The position numbers and the translations under genes are program-made. Source: Chryseobacterium oranimense (GTDB lineage Bacteria > Bacteroidota > Bacteroidia > Flavobacteriales > Weeksellaceae). From it: a stretch of DNA of 64,000 nt. The stretch is from contig NZ_FQWT01000003.1 of the NCBI RefSeq assembly GCF_900129755.1, positions 248,001-312,000 of the forward strand, read 5' to 3'. The notes below the pieces were generated by a model, which was not told the origin of the DNA, made no database searches, and worked only from the letters and a program-made list of their open reading frames with translations. Positions 1-9,638 of the stretch are shown here, piece by piece. Position 1 is the stretch's first letter, and each line of letters opens with the position of its first letter.

Positions 1-121
1 AAAAGTCACTAATAAAAGTGAATATATGGAACTTCCAACTGAAAAAATTTTCTGTGTGCAGGAAACATATGGCTGTGATAAATATGAAGTCAGATCCAAA
101 GGAGCAGGTTATCGTGGTTAA
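1..121 (+). CDS. possible 3' end of an upstream gene (partial)
   Basis: An open frame enters from the left edge and closes with TAA at 119-121, giving a 39-residue C-terminal tail that ends KGAGYRG. It contains two Cys residues and is rich in charged residues. I do not recognise it. It does not look like the C-terminus of translation factor IF-3, which often precedes L35 in bacteria. The fragment is short enough that chance is a real alternative. Confidence 0.35.
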   Translation, partial: KVTNKSEYMELPTEKIFCVQETYGCDKYEVRSKGAGYRG

Positions 122-191
122 TTATACATCATCATCTGCCACGATATGTGACAAAATCACAGATAATAAAAGTTCGGATTGATTTTTTTTG

Positions 192-199
192 TATCTTTG
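192..199 (+). promoter_or_regulatory. -7 box of the rpmI-rplT promoter
   Basis: TATCTTTG fits the Bacteroidota -7 consensus TAnnTTTG. It lies 73 nt before the rpmI start. The predicted transcript would begin near 206, just before a small hairpin (ATTCCT near 208 pairing with AGGAAT near 228). I did not find a convincing -33 TTTG at the right spacing. Confidence 0.6.
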
Positions 200-272
200 C
201 AAACTGTAATTCCTCTGTATTGCAGGAATCAAAGACAAGATATTGATAACAAAACAATAAAAAAGCAGAACA

Positions 273-470
273 ATGCCAAAATTAAAAACGAAATCAGGTG
301 CTAAAAAGCGTTTTAAACTTACCGGAACTGGTAAGATTAAAAGAAAGAATGCTTTCAAAAGCCACATCTTAACTAAGAAAGAAACTAAGCAAAAGAGAAA
401 TCTTACGCAGACTTCTTACGTAGCTTCTGTGGATGAGAAAAGTGTTCTACGTCAATTAGCCATTAAGTAG
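273..470 (+). CDS. rpmI: 50S ribosomal protein L35
   Basis: This 65-residue, very basic protein is a component of the large ribosomal subunit. The start [20 protein letters not shown] is the classic L35 signature, and the length matches the family. rplT follows 120 nt downstream in the usual rpmI-rplT order. That spacer is long for a two-gene ribosomal operon and could hold an L20-responsive control element, as known in other bacteria, but I cannot show one here. A good -7 box lies upstream at 192-199. Confidence 0.97.
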   Translation: MPKLKTKSGAKKRFKLTGTGKIKRKNAFKSHILTKKETKQKRNLTQTSYVASVDEKSVLRQLAIK

Positions 471-590
471 TTTTTATAAATCTATATTCGGTTTATAAGA
501 ATTCAAACAAATTCAACAATTTAACCCTGAAATGGAGCCACTAAGAGTAATGAAACAATTACCGCACATTTCAAAAAAACAATTTAAATT

Positions 591-935
591 ATGCCAAGAT
601 CAGTAAATGCAGTAGCTTCAAGAGCTCGCAGAAAGAAAATTATGAAGCAAGCTAAAGGTTTTTTCGGTAGAAGAAAGAACGTTTGGACTGTAGCTAAAAA
701 CGCGGTAGAAAAAGCAATGCAATATGCTTACCGTGGAAGAAAAGAGAAGAAAAGAAACTTCAGATCACTTTGGATCACGCGTATCAACGCTGGTGCAAGA
801 GAGCACGGAATGTCTTACTCTCAGTTTATGGGAGCTCTTAAAAAGAACAACGTAGAGCTTAACAGAAAAGTTTTAGCAGATTTAGCAATGAATCACCCTG
901 AAGCTTTCAAAGCAGTTGTAGATCAAGTAAAATAA
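591..935 (+). CDS. rplT: 50S ribosomal protein L20
   Basis: The 114-residue protein begins [20 protein letters not shown] and has the Arg/Lys-rich N-terminal helix and the GFFGRRKNV and RDRK-like segments typical of L20. L20 binds 23S rRNA early in 50S assembly and in several bacteria represses its own operon. Length is normal. It is the last gene of the rpmI-rplT unit and is followed 26 nt later by a strong intrinsic terminator. Confidence 0.97.
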   Translation: MPRSVNAVASRARRKKIMKQAKGFFGRRKNVWTVAKNAVEKAMQYAYRGRKEKKRNFRSLWITRINAGAREHGMSYSQFMGALKKNNVELNRKVLADLAMNHPEAFKAVVDQVK

Positions 936-961
936 TGTAGAATTTTTTGTTATCAATATAA

Positions 962-987
962 TCCCGGGCTTTGCCCGGGATTTTTTG
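962..987 (+). terminator. intrinsic terminator after rplT
   Basis: TCCCGGGC (962-969) pairs perfectly with GCCCGGGA (973-980) around a TTT loop and is followed by a run of six T. Confidence 0.9.
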
Positions 988-1125
988 TTATTTCCGGAAT
1001 ATATTTTTTTCATTAAAAATCACAAACTATAGATTTATTTTCTTCCATTTGAACCAATTATAAAAAATGAAGCTCCGCTAAAGATTTTTTCCATTTTGCA
1101 TAAAATAAAATTGATTTTTATTATC

Positions 1126-1133
1126 TACATTTG
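1126..1133 (+). promoter_or_regulatory. -7 box of the M28 peptidase cluster
   Basis: TACATTTG is an exact TAnnTTTG match, 35 nt before the GTG start at 1169. No clear -33 TTTG lies at the expected distance. Confidence 0.55.
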
Positions 1134-1168
1134 CTTCATTATTAAATCTATAAAAACTTTAGTTAAAA

Positions 1169-2344
1169 GTGAAAAAAATATCAACTATTTTACTCCTTTC
1201 TTTATCAGCTTACAGTCTTCATGGTCAGAATTTTATACAGGCCTACCAAACCAGGGTTAATAAAATTTCTCAGGCAAATATTACAGCCAATCTTCAGGAC
1301 TTCTCAAATCTCGGTGTAAAAACTACGGGTAGTATAGAAAATACCAATGCCCTGGAATGGCTTAAGGCTAAATATCAATCTTATGGATATACTGCTAGCC
1401 AGATTACAGAAGATACTTTTACCTATGGAAACAATACTTCCAAAAATTTAATCATAACCAAAACTGGAACCGTATATCCTGATACGTATGTGATCATTTG
1501 CGGGCACTACGATACGATAGTAGGCCCCGGAGTCAGCGATAATGGCAGCGGAACCTCTATTTTGCTGGAAGCAGCCAGAATTCTAAAAGATGTTCCTACG
1601 GAATATTCTGTGAAGTTTATTCATTTTTCAGGAGAGGAACAGGGACTTGTGGGAAGCAACCATTACGTAGATAATGTTGTTTTCCAGAATAATGTACGCC
1701 AGCTAAATCTGAAAGTTGTTTTCAATATCGACCAGGTAGGGGGAAAACTAGGGAATGTAAATAATAATATCAAGTGCGAAAGCGACCAGAGCGGGCAAAG
1801 CGGAAACAATGCAGCATCATTGGCGATGACCCAGCAGCTGGCTACCTGTACTACCCTATACTCTCCGCTTCAGACTACAATGTCAAATGCATTCAATTCG
1901 GATTATATACCTTTTGAAAATAAAGGAGATATCATTACAGGATTTTATGAAACGGTAAGAAGCCATAATGAACATACGGTAAATGATACTTTTGCCAATG
2001 TAGATCCGGTATATGTTTTCAATGTGGGAAAGGCAGCTTTAGGAGCATTACAGCATTTTGCGGTAGCTTCTGCGGTTACTTTGGCCACGGATGATGTTCA
2101 GAATGAAAACTCATTAGAATCGGTTAAAATCTACCCTAACCCGGCGCGTGATGTTCTTCATATTGAACTTCCGAAGGACCATAAAAACTTTACGGTAGAG
2201 ATCACCGATATGAACGGACGCCTGATTTTAAATGCAGACAATGAAAAGACAATGAATACCTCCGGCCTGACAAGCGGAACATACATGGTCACCGTAAAAT
2301 CAGACACCAACAGCATCACCAGAAAAATCATTATAGAAAAATAG
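1169..2344 (+). CDS. secreted M28 family metallopeptidase with T9SS sorting domain (copy 1)
   Basis: This is a 391-residue secreted zinc aminopeptidase-like protein that starts at GTG. A signal peptide (about residues 1-20, ending HGQ) precedes the M28 domain. Visible catalytic-site motifs are GHYDT (His113, Asp115), DNGSG (Asp124), SGEEQG (Glu156 base, Glu157 ligand), NIDQVGG (Asp188) and NEHTVND (His269), so all expected two-zinc ligands are present. Residues from about 315 to the end, with YPNPARD and ending RKIIIEK, form a type A T9SS C-terminal domain. The product should therefore cross the outer membrane by the Por system. It is the first of three tandem paralogues. Substrate is unknown. 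Confidence 0.93.
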   Translation: MKKISTILLLSLSAYSLHGQNFIQAYQTRVNKISQANITANLQDFSNLGVKTTGSIENTNALEWLKAKYQSYGYTASQITEDTFTYGNNTSKNLIITKTGTVYPDTYVIICGHYDTIVGPGVSDNGSGTSILLEAARILKDVPTEYSVKFIHFSGEEQGLVGSNHYVDNVVFQNNVRQLNLKVVFNIDQVGGKLGNVNNNIKCESDQSGQSGNNAASLAMTQQLATCTTLYSPLQTTMSNAFNSDYIPFENKGDIITGFYETVRSHNEHTVNDTFANVDPVYVFNVGKAALGALQHFAVASAVTLATDDVQNENSLESVKIYPNPARDVLHIELPKDHKNFTVEITDMNGRLILNADNEKTMNTSGLTSGTYMVTVKSDTNSITRKIIIEK

Positions 2345-2370
2345 CCACACACCCAATCAAAATATTTAAT

Positions 2371-3552
2371 ATGAAAAAATTGACCACCTTTTTATGCACT
2401 GCATTAGCGGTAGGAACCGTCAGTGCCCAGACCCTCGTTCAAGCTTATAAAAACAGAGCTGATCTGGTCTCACAGAACAACATTACCAGCAATCTTCAGG
2501 AGTTTTCCAATTTAGGAGTAAAGACCACGGGATCTGTGAATAATGCCAATACTTTAGCCTGGCTTAAAAACAAGTATACTTCTTACGGGTATTCCGCTAG
2601 CCAGGTCGTGGAGGATCCTTTCACTTTCGGAAGCACGAGTTCCAAGAACCTGGTGATTACCAAAACGGGAACTCTTTATCCTGATAAGTACGTCATTATC
2701 TGCGGGCATTATGATACCATTACCGGTCCCGGCACCAATGATAATGGAAGCGGAACATCGGTTATTCTGGAAGTGGCCCGGATTTTAAAAGATGTTCCTA
2801 CAGAATATTCCATCAAGTTTATTCATTTTTCAGGAGAGGAACAAGGCCTGTACGGAAGCTCCCACTATGCAAATAATGTTGCCTACCAAAGCGGTGTAAA
2901 GAAACTGGATATCAAATTGGTTTTCAATCTTGACCAGGTAGGCGGCAAATCAGGGAATACCAATACCAAGATCATCTGCGAAAGAGATACTGGCGGACAG
3001 TCAGGGAATAACGCAGCGTCCAATACCATCACCCAGCAGCTGGCAACGTGTACTACCCTGTACTCTCCTCTTCAAACCAGTATTTCCAATGCGTATTCTT
3101 CAGACTATATGCCTTTTGAACAGAAAGGATATGTAATCACAGGCTTTTATGAATATACCAGAAGCTACACTGAACATACTGTAAATGATACTTTTGCCAA
3201 TGTAGATCCTGTCTATGTTTATAAAGTAGGTAAAGCCGCTGTAGGTGCCATGCAGCATTTTGCCACGGCTTCTACGAATGTTACAGCTGTTTCTGCTTCA
3301 AAAGAACCTGCAGCAACACTGGAATCTGTAAAAGTCTACCCGAACCCTGCAAAAAACGTGTTAACCGTTGAGCTGCCGGACGCGACTATAAAGAACTTTA
3401 CTGTTGAAATCACCAATTTAAAGGGACTTTCCGTATTGAAGGAAGAAAACCAGACCCGGCTTAATGTTTCACAGCTACAAAATGGAATTTATTTATGCAC
3501 TGTAAGAACAGAAAGCGAAAGTATTACCCGGAAAATAATTATTGAAAAGTAA
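2371..3552 (+). CDS. secreted M28 family metallopeptidase with T9SS sorting domain (copy 2)
   Basis: A 393-residue paralogue of the preceding gene, 26 nt downstream and probably co-transcribed. The signal peptide ends near SAQ. Zinc and catalytic motifs are all kept: GHYDT, DNGSG, SGEEQG, NLDQVGG and TEHTVND. The C-terminal sorting domain carries YPNPAKN and the RKIIIEK end. The linker before the sorting domain and the segment after the catalytic Asp differ most from copy 1, which suggests diversified specificity rather than simple dosage. Confidence 0.93.
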   Translation: MKKLTTFLCTALAVGTVSAQTLVQAYKNRADLVSQNNITSNLQEFSNLGVKTTGSVNNANTLAWLKNKYTSYGYSASQVVEDPFTFGSTSSKNLVITKTGTLYPDKYVIICGHYDTITGPGTNDNGSGTSVILEVARILKDVPTEYSIKFIHFSGEEQGLYGSSHYANNVAYQSGVKKLDIKLVFNLDQVGGKSGNTNTKIICERDTGGQSGNNAASNTITQQLATCTTLYSPLQTSISNAYSSDYMPFEQKGYVITGFYEYTRSYTEHTVNDTFANVDPVYVYKVGKAAVGAMQHFATASTNVTAVSASKEPAATLESVKVYPNPAKNVLTVELPDATIKNFTVEITNLKGLSVLKEENQTRLNVSQLQNGIYLCTVRTESESITRKIIIEK

Positions 3553-3609
3553 TTAAATTATAAGTTAAATACAACTCTTAAATCACACCACAATCATAAA
3601 ATAATTAAA

Positions 3610-4797
3610 ATGAAAAAAACAATTGCAATGCTGTCTGTCTGCCTTGCCATATCCGGCAGTAAAGCCCAGACCTTCATCCAGGCTTACCAGGACAGAGCTA
3701 ATCTGGTTTCCCAGACCAATATTACCACCAACTTACAGCAGTTCTCCAATCTCGGTATTAAAACAACCGGTTCCGTAAAAAATGCCGATGCATTAGCATG
3801 GATCAAAAATAAGTATATTTCTTATGGTTATTCTGCCAGTCAGATCGTTGAGGATCCTTTTACATTTGGAAGCACAAGCTCCAAAAATCTGGTGATTACT
3901 AAAACAGGAACGGTTTATCCTAATAAATATGTAATCATCTGCGGGCATTTTGACAGCATTTACGGCCCGGGAGTGAATGATAACGGAAGCGGGACTTCTA
4001 TTATTTTAGAGGCAGCAAGAATTTTAAGAAATGTTCCTACGGAATATTCCATTAAATTTATCCATTTCTCCGGCGAGGAGCAGGGATTGAGAGGAAGTAC
4101 CCATTACGTCAATAATGTGGCTTACCAGAACGGAACAAGGGTTTTGGATATCAAACTGGTATTCAATCTTGACCAGGTAGGCGGTGTTATGGGGAATAAC
4201 AACAATACAGTGTACTGTGATCAGGACCAGGCAGGTCCCACAAGCAATAATGCAGCTTCTGCGGCAGTAACCCAGCAGCTAAGAAACTGTACGGCATTGT
4301 ACTCACCTCTCCAGACCGCTGTAGATCCTGCAGAAGATACGGATTATATCCCGTTTGAAAGAAAAGGAGAAGTAATTACAGGCTTTTTTGAAAGAATAAG
4401 AAGCACCTATCCGCATTCTGCTGATGATACTTTTGCAAATACTGACCCTGTTTATATTTACAAAATAGGTAAGGCAACAGTGGGAGCTTTGCAGCATTTT
4501 GCAGTGGCCACTTCATCCAGTTCTATTGTGCTGGGAACAAAAGAAACTGCTTCCAAGCAGTCTCTCGAAGCAGTATCCATTTATCCGAACCCATCTAAAG
4601 ATACCATTAATATTGAGCTCCCAGCCAGTGCAAGGAAAGATTTCAGCTTTGAAATTACAGATCTCTCAGGAAAATCCCTTCTTAAGACGGCTAACGAAAC
4701 AGCTGTTAATGTTTCAAAGCTCGCTGAAGGTGCTTATATCGGAATTATACAAGCTGACGGTGAGAAAGCTGTGCGAAAAATTCTGATTGACAGGTAA
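3610..4797 (+). CDS. secreted M28 family metallopeptidase with T9SS sorting domain (copy 3)
   Basis: The third paralogue has 395 residues. It keeps the signal peptide, the M28 ligands (GHFDS, DNGSG, SGEEQG, NLDQVGG and the final His in YPHSADD) and a C-terminal sorting domain (YPNPSKD, end RKILIDR). GHYDT has become GHFDS and TEHTVND has become YPHSADD, so it is the most diverged copy. The metal ligands remain. It lies 57 nt after copy 2 and before a strong terminator shared with the convergent his operon. Confidence 0.93.
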   Translation: MKKTIAMLSVCLAISGSKAQTFIQAYQDRANLVSQTNITTNLQQFSNLGIKTTGSVKNADALAWIKNKYISYGYSASQIVEDPFTFGSTSSKNLVITKTGTVYPNKYVIICGHFDSIYGPGVNDNGSGTSIILEAARILRNVPTEYSIKFIHFSGEEQGLRGSTHYVNNVAYQNGTRVLDIKLVFNLDQVGGVMGNNNNTVYCDQDQAGPTSNNAASAAVTQQLRNCTALYSPLQTAVDPAEDTDYIPFERKGEVITGFFERIRSTYPHSADDTFANTDPVYIYKIGKATVGALQHFAVATSSSSIVLGTKETASKQSLEAVSIYPNPSKDTINIELPASARKDFSFEITDLSGKSLLKTANETAVNVSKLAEGAYIGIIQADGEKAVRKILIDR

Positions 4798-4820
4798 TCT
4801 GGATCAAGTATTTAAATCAT

Positions 4821-4858
4821 AAGAGGATGTTTCACTTTTTGAAACATCCTCTTTTTAT
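4821..4858. terminator. bidirectional terminator between peptidase cluster and his operon
   Basis: AAGAGGATGTTTC (4821-4833) pairs perfectly over 13 bp with GAAACATCCTCTT (4841-4853). A T-run lies on the right, and the A-rich left flank gives T on the other strand. It sits between convergent units. Confidence 0.9.
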
Positions 4859-4876
4859 TACACAATTTGCTCTAAA

Positions 4877-5464
4877 TCATTTATCCCTGCTCAGAAGAAT
4901 CTGCTCAATGTCTTCCATAGAAAAACCTTTCGCTTTAAGCAGGATCAGAAAATGGTACATAAGATCGGCAGCTTCATTTTTGAAGAGATCATCATTGCTG
5001 TCTTTGGCTTCAATGACCAGTTCTACGGCTTCCTCTCCTACTTTCTGAGCCATTTTATTGATTCCTCTCTGGTAAAGGGAATACGTATATGAATCTTCCG
5101 TTTTCTTATCAATTCTTTCGGAGATTTTTGCTTCCAGTTCGTAGAGAAAACCTTTAGTTTCCTTTTCTCCAAAACAACTGAAACTTCCGGTGTGGCAGAC
5201 TGTGTTCGTAGGAACAGCCTGTATCAAGATAGTATCCTGATCGCAGTCTATACTTATATTCTTTACAGTCAGGAAATTACCGGATTCTTCCCCTTTTATC
5301 CAAAGCCTGTTTTTGGAACGGCTGAAAAAAGTGACAATACCGTCCTTTTCTGTCTTTTCAAAAGCCTCCTCGTTCATATATCCAAGCATGAGTACCTGCT
5401 GCGTTCTGCTGTCCTGGATGATCACCGGAACAAGGCCATTATTTTTATTAAAATCTATTTTCAT
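4877..5464 (-). CDS. hisIE: bifunctional phosphoribosyl-AMP cyclohydrolase / phosphoribosyl-ATP pyrophosphatase
   Basis: This 195-residue fusion performs steps 2 and 3 of histidine synthesis. The N-terminal HisI part (about 1-105) has [22 protein letters not shown] and the zinc-ligand region DCDQD with HTGSFSCFG. The C-terminal HisE part has [15 protein letters not shown] and AADLMYH. The order HisI then HisE and the length are normal for the fused form. It is the last gene of the operon. Its ATG overlaps the hisF stop by 4 nt, indicating translational coupling. Confidence 0.97.
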   Translation of the reverse strand: MKIDFNKNNGLVPVIIQDSRTQQVLMLGYMNEEAFEKTEKDGIVTFFSRSKNRLWIKGEESGNFLTVKNISIDCDQDTILIQAVPTNTVCHTGSFSCFGEKETKGFLYELEAKISERIDKKTEDSYTYSLYQRGINKMAQKVGEEAVELVIEAKDSNDDLFKNEAADLMYHFLILLKAKGFSMEDIEQILLSRDK

Positions 5465-6219
5465 CGTACGGATATTTTTTGAGTTCTTAAATATTGTTTC
5501 AATTCCTGAACAGGTACTTCATTAAAGTGGAAAATACTGGCTGCCAAAGCTCCGGTTGCTTTTGTTTCATTGAATACTTTAATAAAATCATCTGCGCTTC
5601 CTGCTCCTCCTGAAGCAATCACGGGGATAGAAACAGATTCTGAAACCAGCTTCGTGATACGGAGATCGAATCCGTTTTTTGTTCCGTCACCATCCATTGA
5701 GGTCAGCAGAATCTCTCCTGCCCCCAATGATGAAGCTTCTTTTGCCCAGTCTACGGTATTCAAGTTCGTGGCAAGCTTTCCGCCTCTTACATAGACAAGA
5801 TCTGAGCCGTCTGTAAAACGGGTATCAATAGCCACGACCACACACTGGCTTCCGAATTCTTTCGCAAGGTCACCAATCAACTGTGGATTTTTAACCGCAG
5901 AAGAATTGATGCTGATCTTATCTGCACCGGCTTCCAGAAGTTTTCTTACATCTTCCACAGAGGAAATTCCACCGCCTACCGTAAATGGAATGCTGAGCTG
6001 CCTGGCTATTTCTTTTACAAGTTCCGCAAACGTCTTCCTGTTTTCCAGAGTTGCCGTAATATCGAGGAAAACCAGTTCGTCAGCACCTTCATGCTCATAT
6101 TTCACTGCAAGCTCTACGGGATCTCCGGCATTTCGTAATCCTTCAAAATTAACTCCTTTTACGGTAGTTCCGTCTTTAATATCCAGACATGGAATGATTC
6201 TTTTCTTAAGCATTTTCAA
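5461..6219 (-). CDS. hisF: imidazole glycerol phosphate synthase cyclase subunit
   Basis: The (beta/alpha)8-barrel subunit uses ammonia from HisH to convert PRFAR to IGP and [16 protein letters not shown] contains the catalytic Asp near residue 13, and a second catalytic Asp lies in VAIDTRF. Phosphate-binding segments FTVGGGI and IASGGAG are visible. The annotated start gives MKMLKKR; the second Met (6213) is equally likely. The 5' end overlaps hisA by 14 nt. The length of about 250 residues is normal. Confidence 0.97.
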   Translation of the reverse strand: MKMLKKRIIPCLDIKDGTTVKGVNFEGLRNAGDPVELAVKYEHEGADELVFLDITATLENRKTFAELVKEIARQLSIPFTVGGGISSVEDVRKLLEAGADKISINSSAVKNPQLIGDLAKEFGSQCVVVAIDTRFTDGSDLVYVRGGKLATNLNTVDWAKEASSLGAGEILLTSMDGDGTKNGFDLRITKLVSESVSIPVIASGGAGSADDFIKVFNETKATGALAASIFHFNEVPVQELKQYLRTQKISVR

Positions 6220-6931
6220 TAAATTTCTGAAGTTGTGATAAACTTATTTTTCCTTCATAAATGGCTTTTCCGATAATAGTCCCCGAACATCCGATCTCTT
6301 TCATGCTGTAAATATCTTCAATACATGAAATGCCACCGCTCGCCGTAAGCTTTACTGAAGTTTTATCCAGTATTTCTTTATACAGGTCTGTGGACGGCCC
6401 TTCCAGCATTCCATCTTTGGAAATATCTGTGCATATGGTCTGGCTGATGCCTTTTTCCTGATACTGAAGAAGAAAATCTATAATATCCAGGCTGCTTTCT
6501 TCCAGCCATCCGGATGTTTTGATCTTCCTGTTTTCGCAGTCAGCTCCTAAAATAATCCTGTCATTGCCATATCTTTTAATCATTTCAACACAAAATTCCG
6601 GGTCCTGTACGGCAATGCTTCCCAAAGTGATCTGTTTTGCTCCCGAGTTAAATGCTGTTTCTATATCATTCCCTGTTTTTAAGCCACCTCCGAAATCAAT
6701 ATGAAGCGAAGTTTCCCGGGCAATATTTTCCAGGACTTTCTGATTCACAATATGTTTAGACTTAGCACCATCCAGGTCTACAAGGTGGAGAAACCGGATT
6801 CCGAAACTTTCGAATTCTTTAGCGATCTCCACAGGATTTTCGCTGTATATTTTTTGGGTAGAATAATCTCCCTTTGACAGACGGACACATTTTCCGTCAA
6901 TGATATCAATCGCTGGAATAATCTTCATCAC
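6206..6931 (-). CDS. hisA: ProFAR isomerase (HisA)
   Basis: This 241-residue (beta/alpha)8-barrel enzyme catalyses the Amadori rearrangement of ProFAR to [24 protein letters not shown] carries the catalytic Asp of strand 1. Strand 5 has [10 protein letters not shown] with the second catalytic Asp, and the phosphate sites FGGGLK and TASGGI are present. It follows hisH with no gap and overlaps hisF by 14 nt, which supports coupled translation. Confidence 0.97.
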   Translation of the reverse strand: MMKIIPAIDIIDGKCVRLSKGDYSTQKIYSENPVEIAKEFESFGIRFLHLVDLDGAKSKHIVNQKVLENIARETSLHIDFGGGLKTGNDIETAFNSGAKQITLGSIAVQDPEFCVEMIKRYGNDRIILGADCENRKIKTSGWLEESSLDIIDFLLQYQEKGISQTICTDISKDGMLEGPSTDLYKEILDKTSVKLTASGGISCIEDIYSMKEIGCSGTIIGKAIYEGKISLSQLQKFIENA

Positions 6932-7510
6932 CTATAGTTTTATAAAGTTTTCTAATATTTTACTGCCCGTCAGCCCCGATTTTTCAGGGTGAAACTGTAC
7001 CGCAAAGAAATTATCTTTCTGAAGCGAAGCACTGAACGGAAGAATATAATCGCATACGGACACTGTAGACTCTGCCAATCCGCAATAATAGCTGTGGACA
7101 AAGTAAACATCAGTATTATCCTCAATCCCTGAAAAAAGCGGTGATTTAAGATCTGAAATGGTGTTCCATCCCATATGCGGAACAAGGTCTTCCGGCGGAA
7201 ACTGCTTAACATCTACATCAAAAATTCCCATTCCTTTTGTATTTCCTTCCTCATTATTGCCACACATCAGCTGCATTCCGAGGCAAATTCCTAAAACCGG
7301 CTGCTTCAGGCTGGGAATTAGCGCATTAAGCCCCTTTTCTTCAAGTACTTTCATCGTTGATGAAGATTCTCCCACCCCCGGAAATATTACTTTATCAGCT
7401 TTTATAATCAGGTCGGGATCATCTGTAATGATGGAATTAATATTGAGCCGGGCCAAAGCATTCTGGACTGAACTTACATTTCCGCCGTTGTATTTTATCA
7501 ATGCGATCAT
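6932..7510 (-). CDS. hisH: imidazole glycerol phosphate synthase glutaminase subunit
   Basis: This class I glutamine amidotransferase (192 residues) supplies ammonia to HisF. The nucleophile Cys lies in LGICLGMQLM near residue 76, and the catalytic His and Glu in FHPEKSG near the C-terminus. PGVGES and the oxyanion region are present. The stop directly abuts the hisA start, and the start lies 1 nt from the hisB stop, within the compact operon. Confidence 0.97.
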   Translation of the reverse strand: MIALIKYNGGNVSSVQNALARLNINSIITDDPDLIIKADKVIFPGVGESSSTMKVLEEKGLNALIPSLKQPVLGICLGMQLMCGNNEEGNTKGMGIFDVDVKQFPPEDLVPHMGWNTISDLKSPLFSGIEDNTDVYFVHSYYCGLAESTVSVCDYILPFSASLQKDNFFAVQFHPEKSGLTGSKILENFIKL

Positions 7511-7511
7511 A

Positions 7512-8606
7512 TTATAAACTTCCTTTGGTTGATGGTAAATTAAAACTGCTGTCCGACTGATTTACCGCCATTTTAACAGCTTTTGCAAATGCCTTGAAGA
7601 CCGCTTCTATTTTGTGGTGTTCATTATCTCCTTCCGCTTTGATGTTCAGATTAGATTTTGATGAATCTGTAAATGATTTGAAAAAGTGAAAGAACATTTC
7701 TGTAGGCACATCCCCTATTTTTTCTCTTTTAAAATCAACCTCCCAAACGATCCACGGCCTTCCTCCGAAATCAATGGCTGCCTGGGCCAGACAGTCGTCC
7801 ATCGGAAGCAAAAAGCCATATCTTTCAATCCCTTTTTTATTGCCCAATGCTTTTGAAAAAGCTTCACCTAAAGCAATTCCGGTATCTTCAATCGTATGAT
7901 GCTCATCCACATTAAGGTCTCCGTTTACTTTAATTTTAAGATCCAGGTTTCCGTGTCTTGCAATCTGATCCAGCATGTGATCGAAAAAATGAAGACCTGT
8001 AGAAATTTCTGCAGTACCTTTACCGTTCAGGTCTATTTCAATATCTATTTCTGTTTCATTGGTTTTTCTGTAGACCTTTGCCTTTCTTGATTCCTGCTTT
8101 AAAAAGAGATAGATTTCAGACCAATTTGTTGTAGTAAGCGCTGCTTTTTCATTAAAGCTTTCATTGATAAAAATAGCTTTAGTCCCCAAATTTTCAGCAA
8201 GTTGTACATCTGTAAGCCGATCCCCAATAACATATGAATTTTCAAGATCATAATTTCCGTAGATATATTTTGAAAGCATGCCGATTCCCGGTTTTCTGGT
8301 AGGAAGGCTTTCATGCTCAAAACTTTTGTCAATCAGGATATCACTGAAAATGATTCCTTCGTTTTCAAAGGTTTTCAGCATTTTCTCCTGGGGTTTTATA
8401 AAATCTTCATAAGGAAAACTATCCGTTCCTAAACCATCCTGATTGGTAACCATTACCAGCTCGTAATCCATTTCTCTGGCAATTTTGGAAAGGTTCTGGA
8501 AAACTCCCGGATAAAACTCAAGTTTTTCCAGCGAATCTACCTGAAAATCTTCGGGCGGTTCTATGATAAGGGTTCCGTCACGGTCTATAAAAAGTACTTT
8601 TTTCAT
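7512..8606 (-). CDS. hisB: bifunctional histidinol-phosphatase / imidazoleglycerol-phosphate dehydratase
   Basis: A 364-residue fusion. The N-terminal HAD-type histidinol-phosphatase (about 1-165) has FIDRDGTLI with the nucleophile Asp, and VIGDRLTD. The C-terminal IGP dehydratase has [33 protein letters not shown] and the late NEHHKIEA manganese sites. It runs steps 6 and 8 of the pathway. The start overlaps the hisC stop by 4 nt. The fused form is typical of enterics and many Bacteroidota. Confidence 0.97.
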   Translation of the reverse strand: MKKVLFIDRDGTLIIEPPEDFQVDSLEKLEFYPGVFQNLSKIAREMDYELVMVTNQDGLGTDSFPYEDFIKPQEKMLKTFENEGIIFSDILIDKSFEHESLPTRKPGIGMLSKYIYGNYDLENSYVIGDRLTDVQLAENLGTKAIFINESFNEKAALTTTNWSEIYLFLKQESRKAKVYRKTNETEIDIEIDLNGKGTAEISTGLHFFDHMLDQIARHGNLDLKIKVNGDLNVDEHHTIEDTGIALGEAFSKALGNKKGIERYGFLLPMDDCLAQAAIDFGGRPWIVWEVDFKREKIGDVPTEMFFHFFKSFTDSSKSNLNIKAEGDNEHHKIEAVFKAFAKAVKMAVNQSDSSFNLPSTKGSL

Positions 8607-9634
8607 GATGCAATTGCTTTTAAAACATTGATTAATTTTTTGTTTTCTTCACGGCTTCCTACATTGATCCTTATGCAGTCCTGAATTGCAGGTGACCTTT
8701 GGCTGGTCAGAATTTCCTTATCCAACATTTTCTGATACACCGTTTGGGCATTATTAACTTTGATCAGAAAGAAATTAGCATCGGTAGGAAATATCTTGAT
8801 GATGCATTCCATATTTTTAAATTCCTGTTCCAGCCAGGTTCTTTCCTGCAAAATGCTTTCAACATTATTTTTAAGCCTATCTTTATCATCCAAAAGGTTT
8901 AAAATAAGCTCCTGGCTTAAAGAATTCACATTGTAAGGAGCCTTCACCGTATTGATGAAACGGATGATCTCTTTAGAAGCATAAGCAGCACCAACCCTGG
9001 CTCCTGCCGTTCCCCAGGCTTTAGAAAAAGTCTGCAGCACAATCAGGTTAGGATATTTATCCAGAAGTTCAATTGCCGATCTATTTTCTGAAAATTCAAT
9101 GTAAGCTTCATCTATGACAACAATTCCGTCAAAATTCCGGATAAAAAATTCTATATCCTGGACACTGTTTCCAGTCGGGTTATTGGGAGAACAAAGGAAA
9201 AAAACTTTAATGTCGCGTTCCTGAGTAATCTTTAAAAAGTCACCTTTTACTATTTCAAAGTTTTCATCCAGATTTAATTTTACAACTTCATTTTCATTCA
9301 CCGCCGCGTAAAAAGCGTACATGGCAAATGAAGGGTTCATCATCAGAATGGTGTCTTTTTTAGGCTCACAGAAGATTTTTATGATCAGATCAATCAATTC
9401 ATCGCTGCCGTTTCCCAAAGCGATCTGTGAAGGAGTTACCTTTTTAAGGTCTGCAAGCTTGCTTTTAAGTTTTTTCTGAGTTGAATCCGGATATCTGTTG
9501 AATTCCCCGAACGGACATTCATTAGCATCCAGAAGAACCGGGGCTTTAAACTCACTGTTATCTCTGAAGCTGGTGTAAGGCTGTAAACTGAGTATATTTT
9601 TTCTAACTAAAGTATTGAGGTTGAATTCTTTCAT
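8603..9634 (-). CDS. hisC: histidinol-phosphate aminotransferase
   Basis: A PLP-dependent fold type I aminotransferase of 343 residues, step 7 of the pathway. [36 protein letters not shown] and VIDEAYIEF are family motifs. The Schiff-base lysine lies in [15 protein letters not shown], and the substrate Arg in [11 protein letters not shown]. It lies 4 nt after hisD and overlaps hisB by 4 nt. Confidence 0.97.
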   Translation of the reverse strand: MKEFNLNTLVRKNILSLQPYTSFRDNSEFKAPVLLDANECPFGEFNRYPDSTQKKLKSKLADLKKVTPSQIALGNGSDELIDLIIKIFCEPKKDTILMMNPSFAMYAFYAAVNENEVVKLNLDENFEIVKGDFLKITQERDIKVFFLCSPNNPTGNSVQDIEFFIRNFDGIVVIDEAYIEFSENRSAIELLDKYPNLIVLQTFSKAWGTAGARVGAAYASKEIIRFINTVKAPYNVNSLSQELILNLLDDKDRLKNNVESILQERTWLEQEFKNMECIIKIFPTDANFFLIKVNNAQTVYQKMLDKEILTSQRSPAIQDCIRINVGSREENKKLINVLKAIAS

Positions 9635-9638
9635 TATC

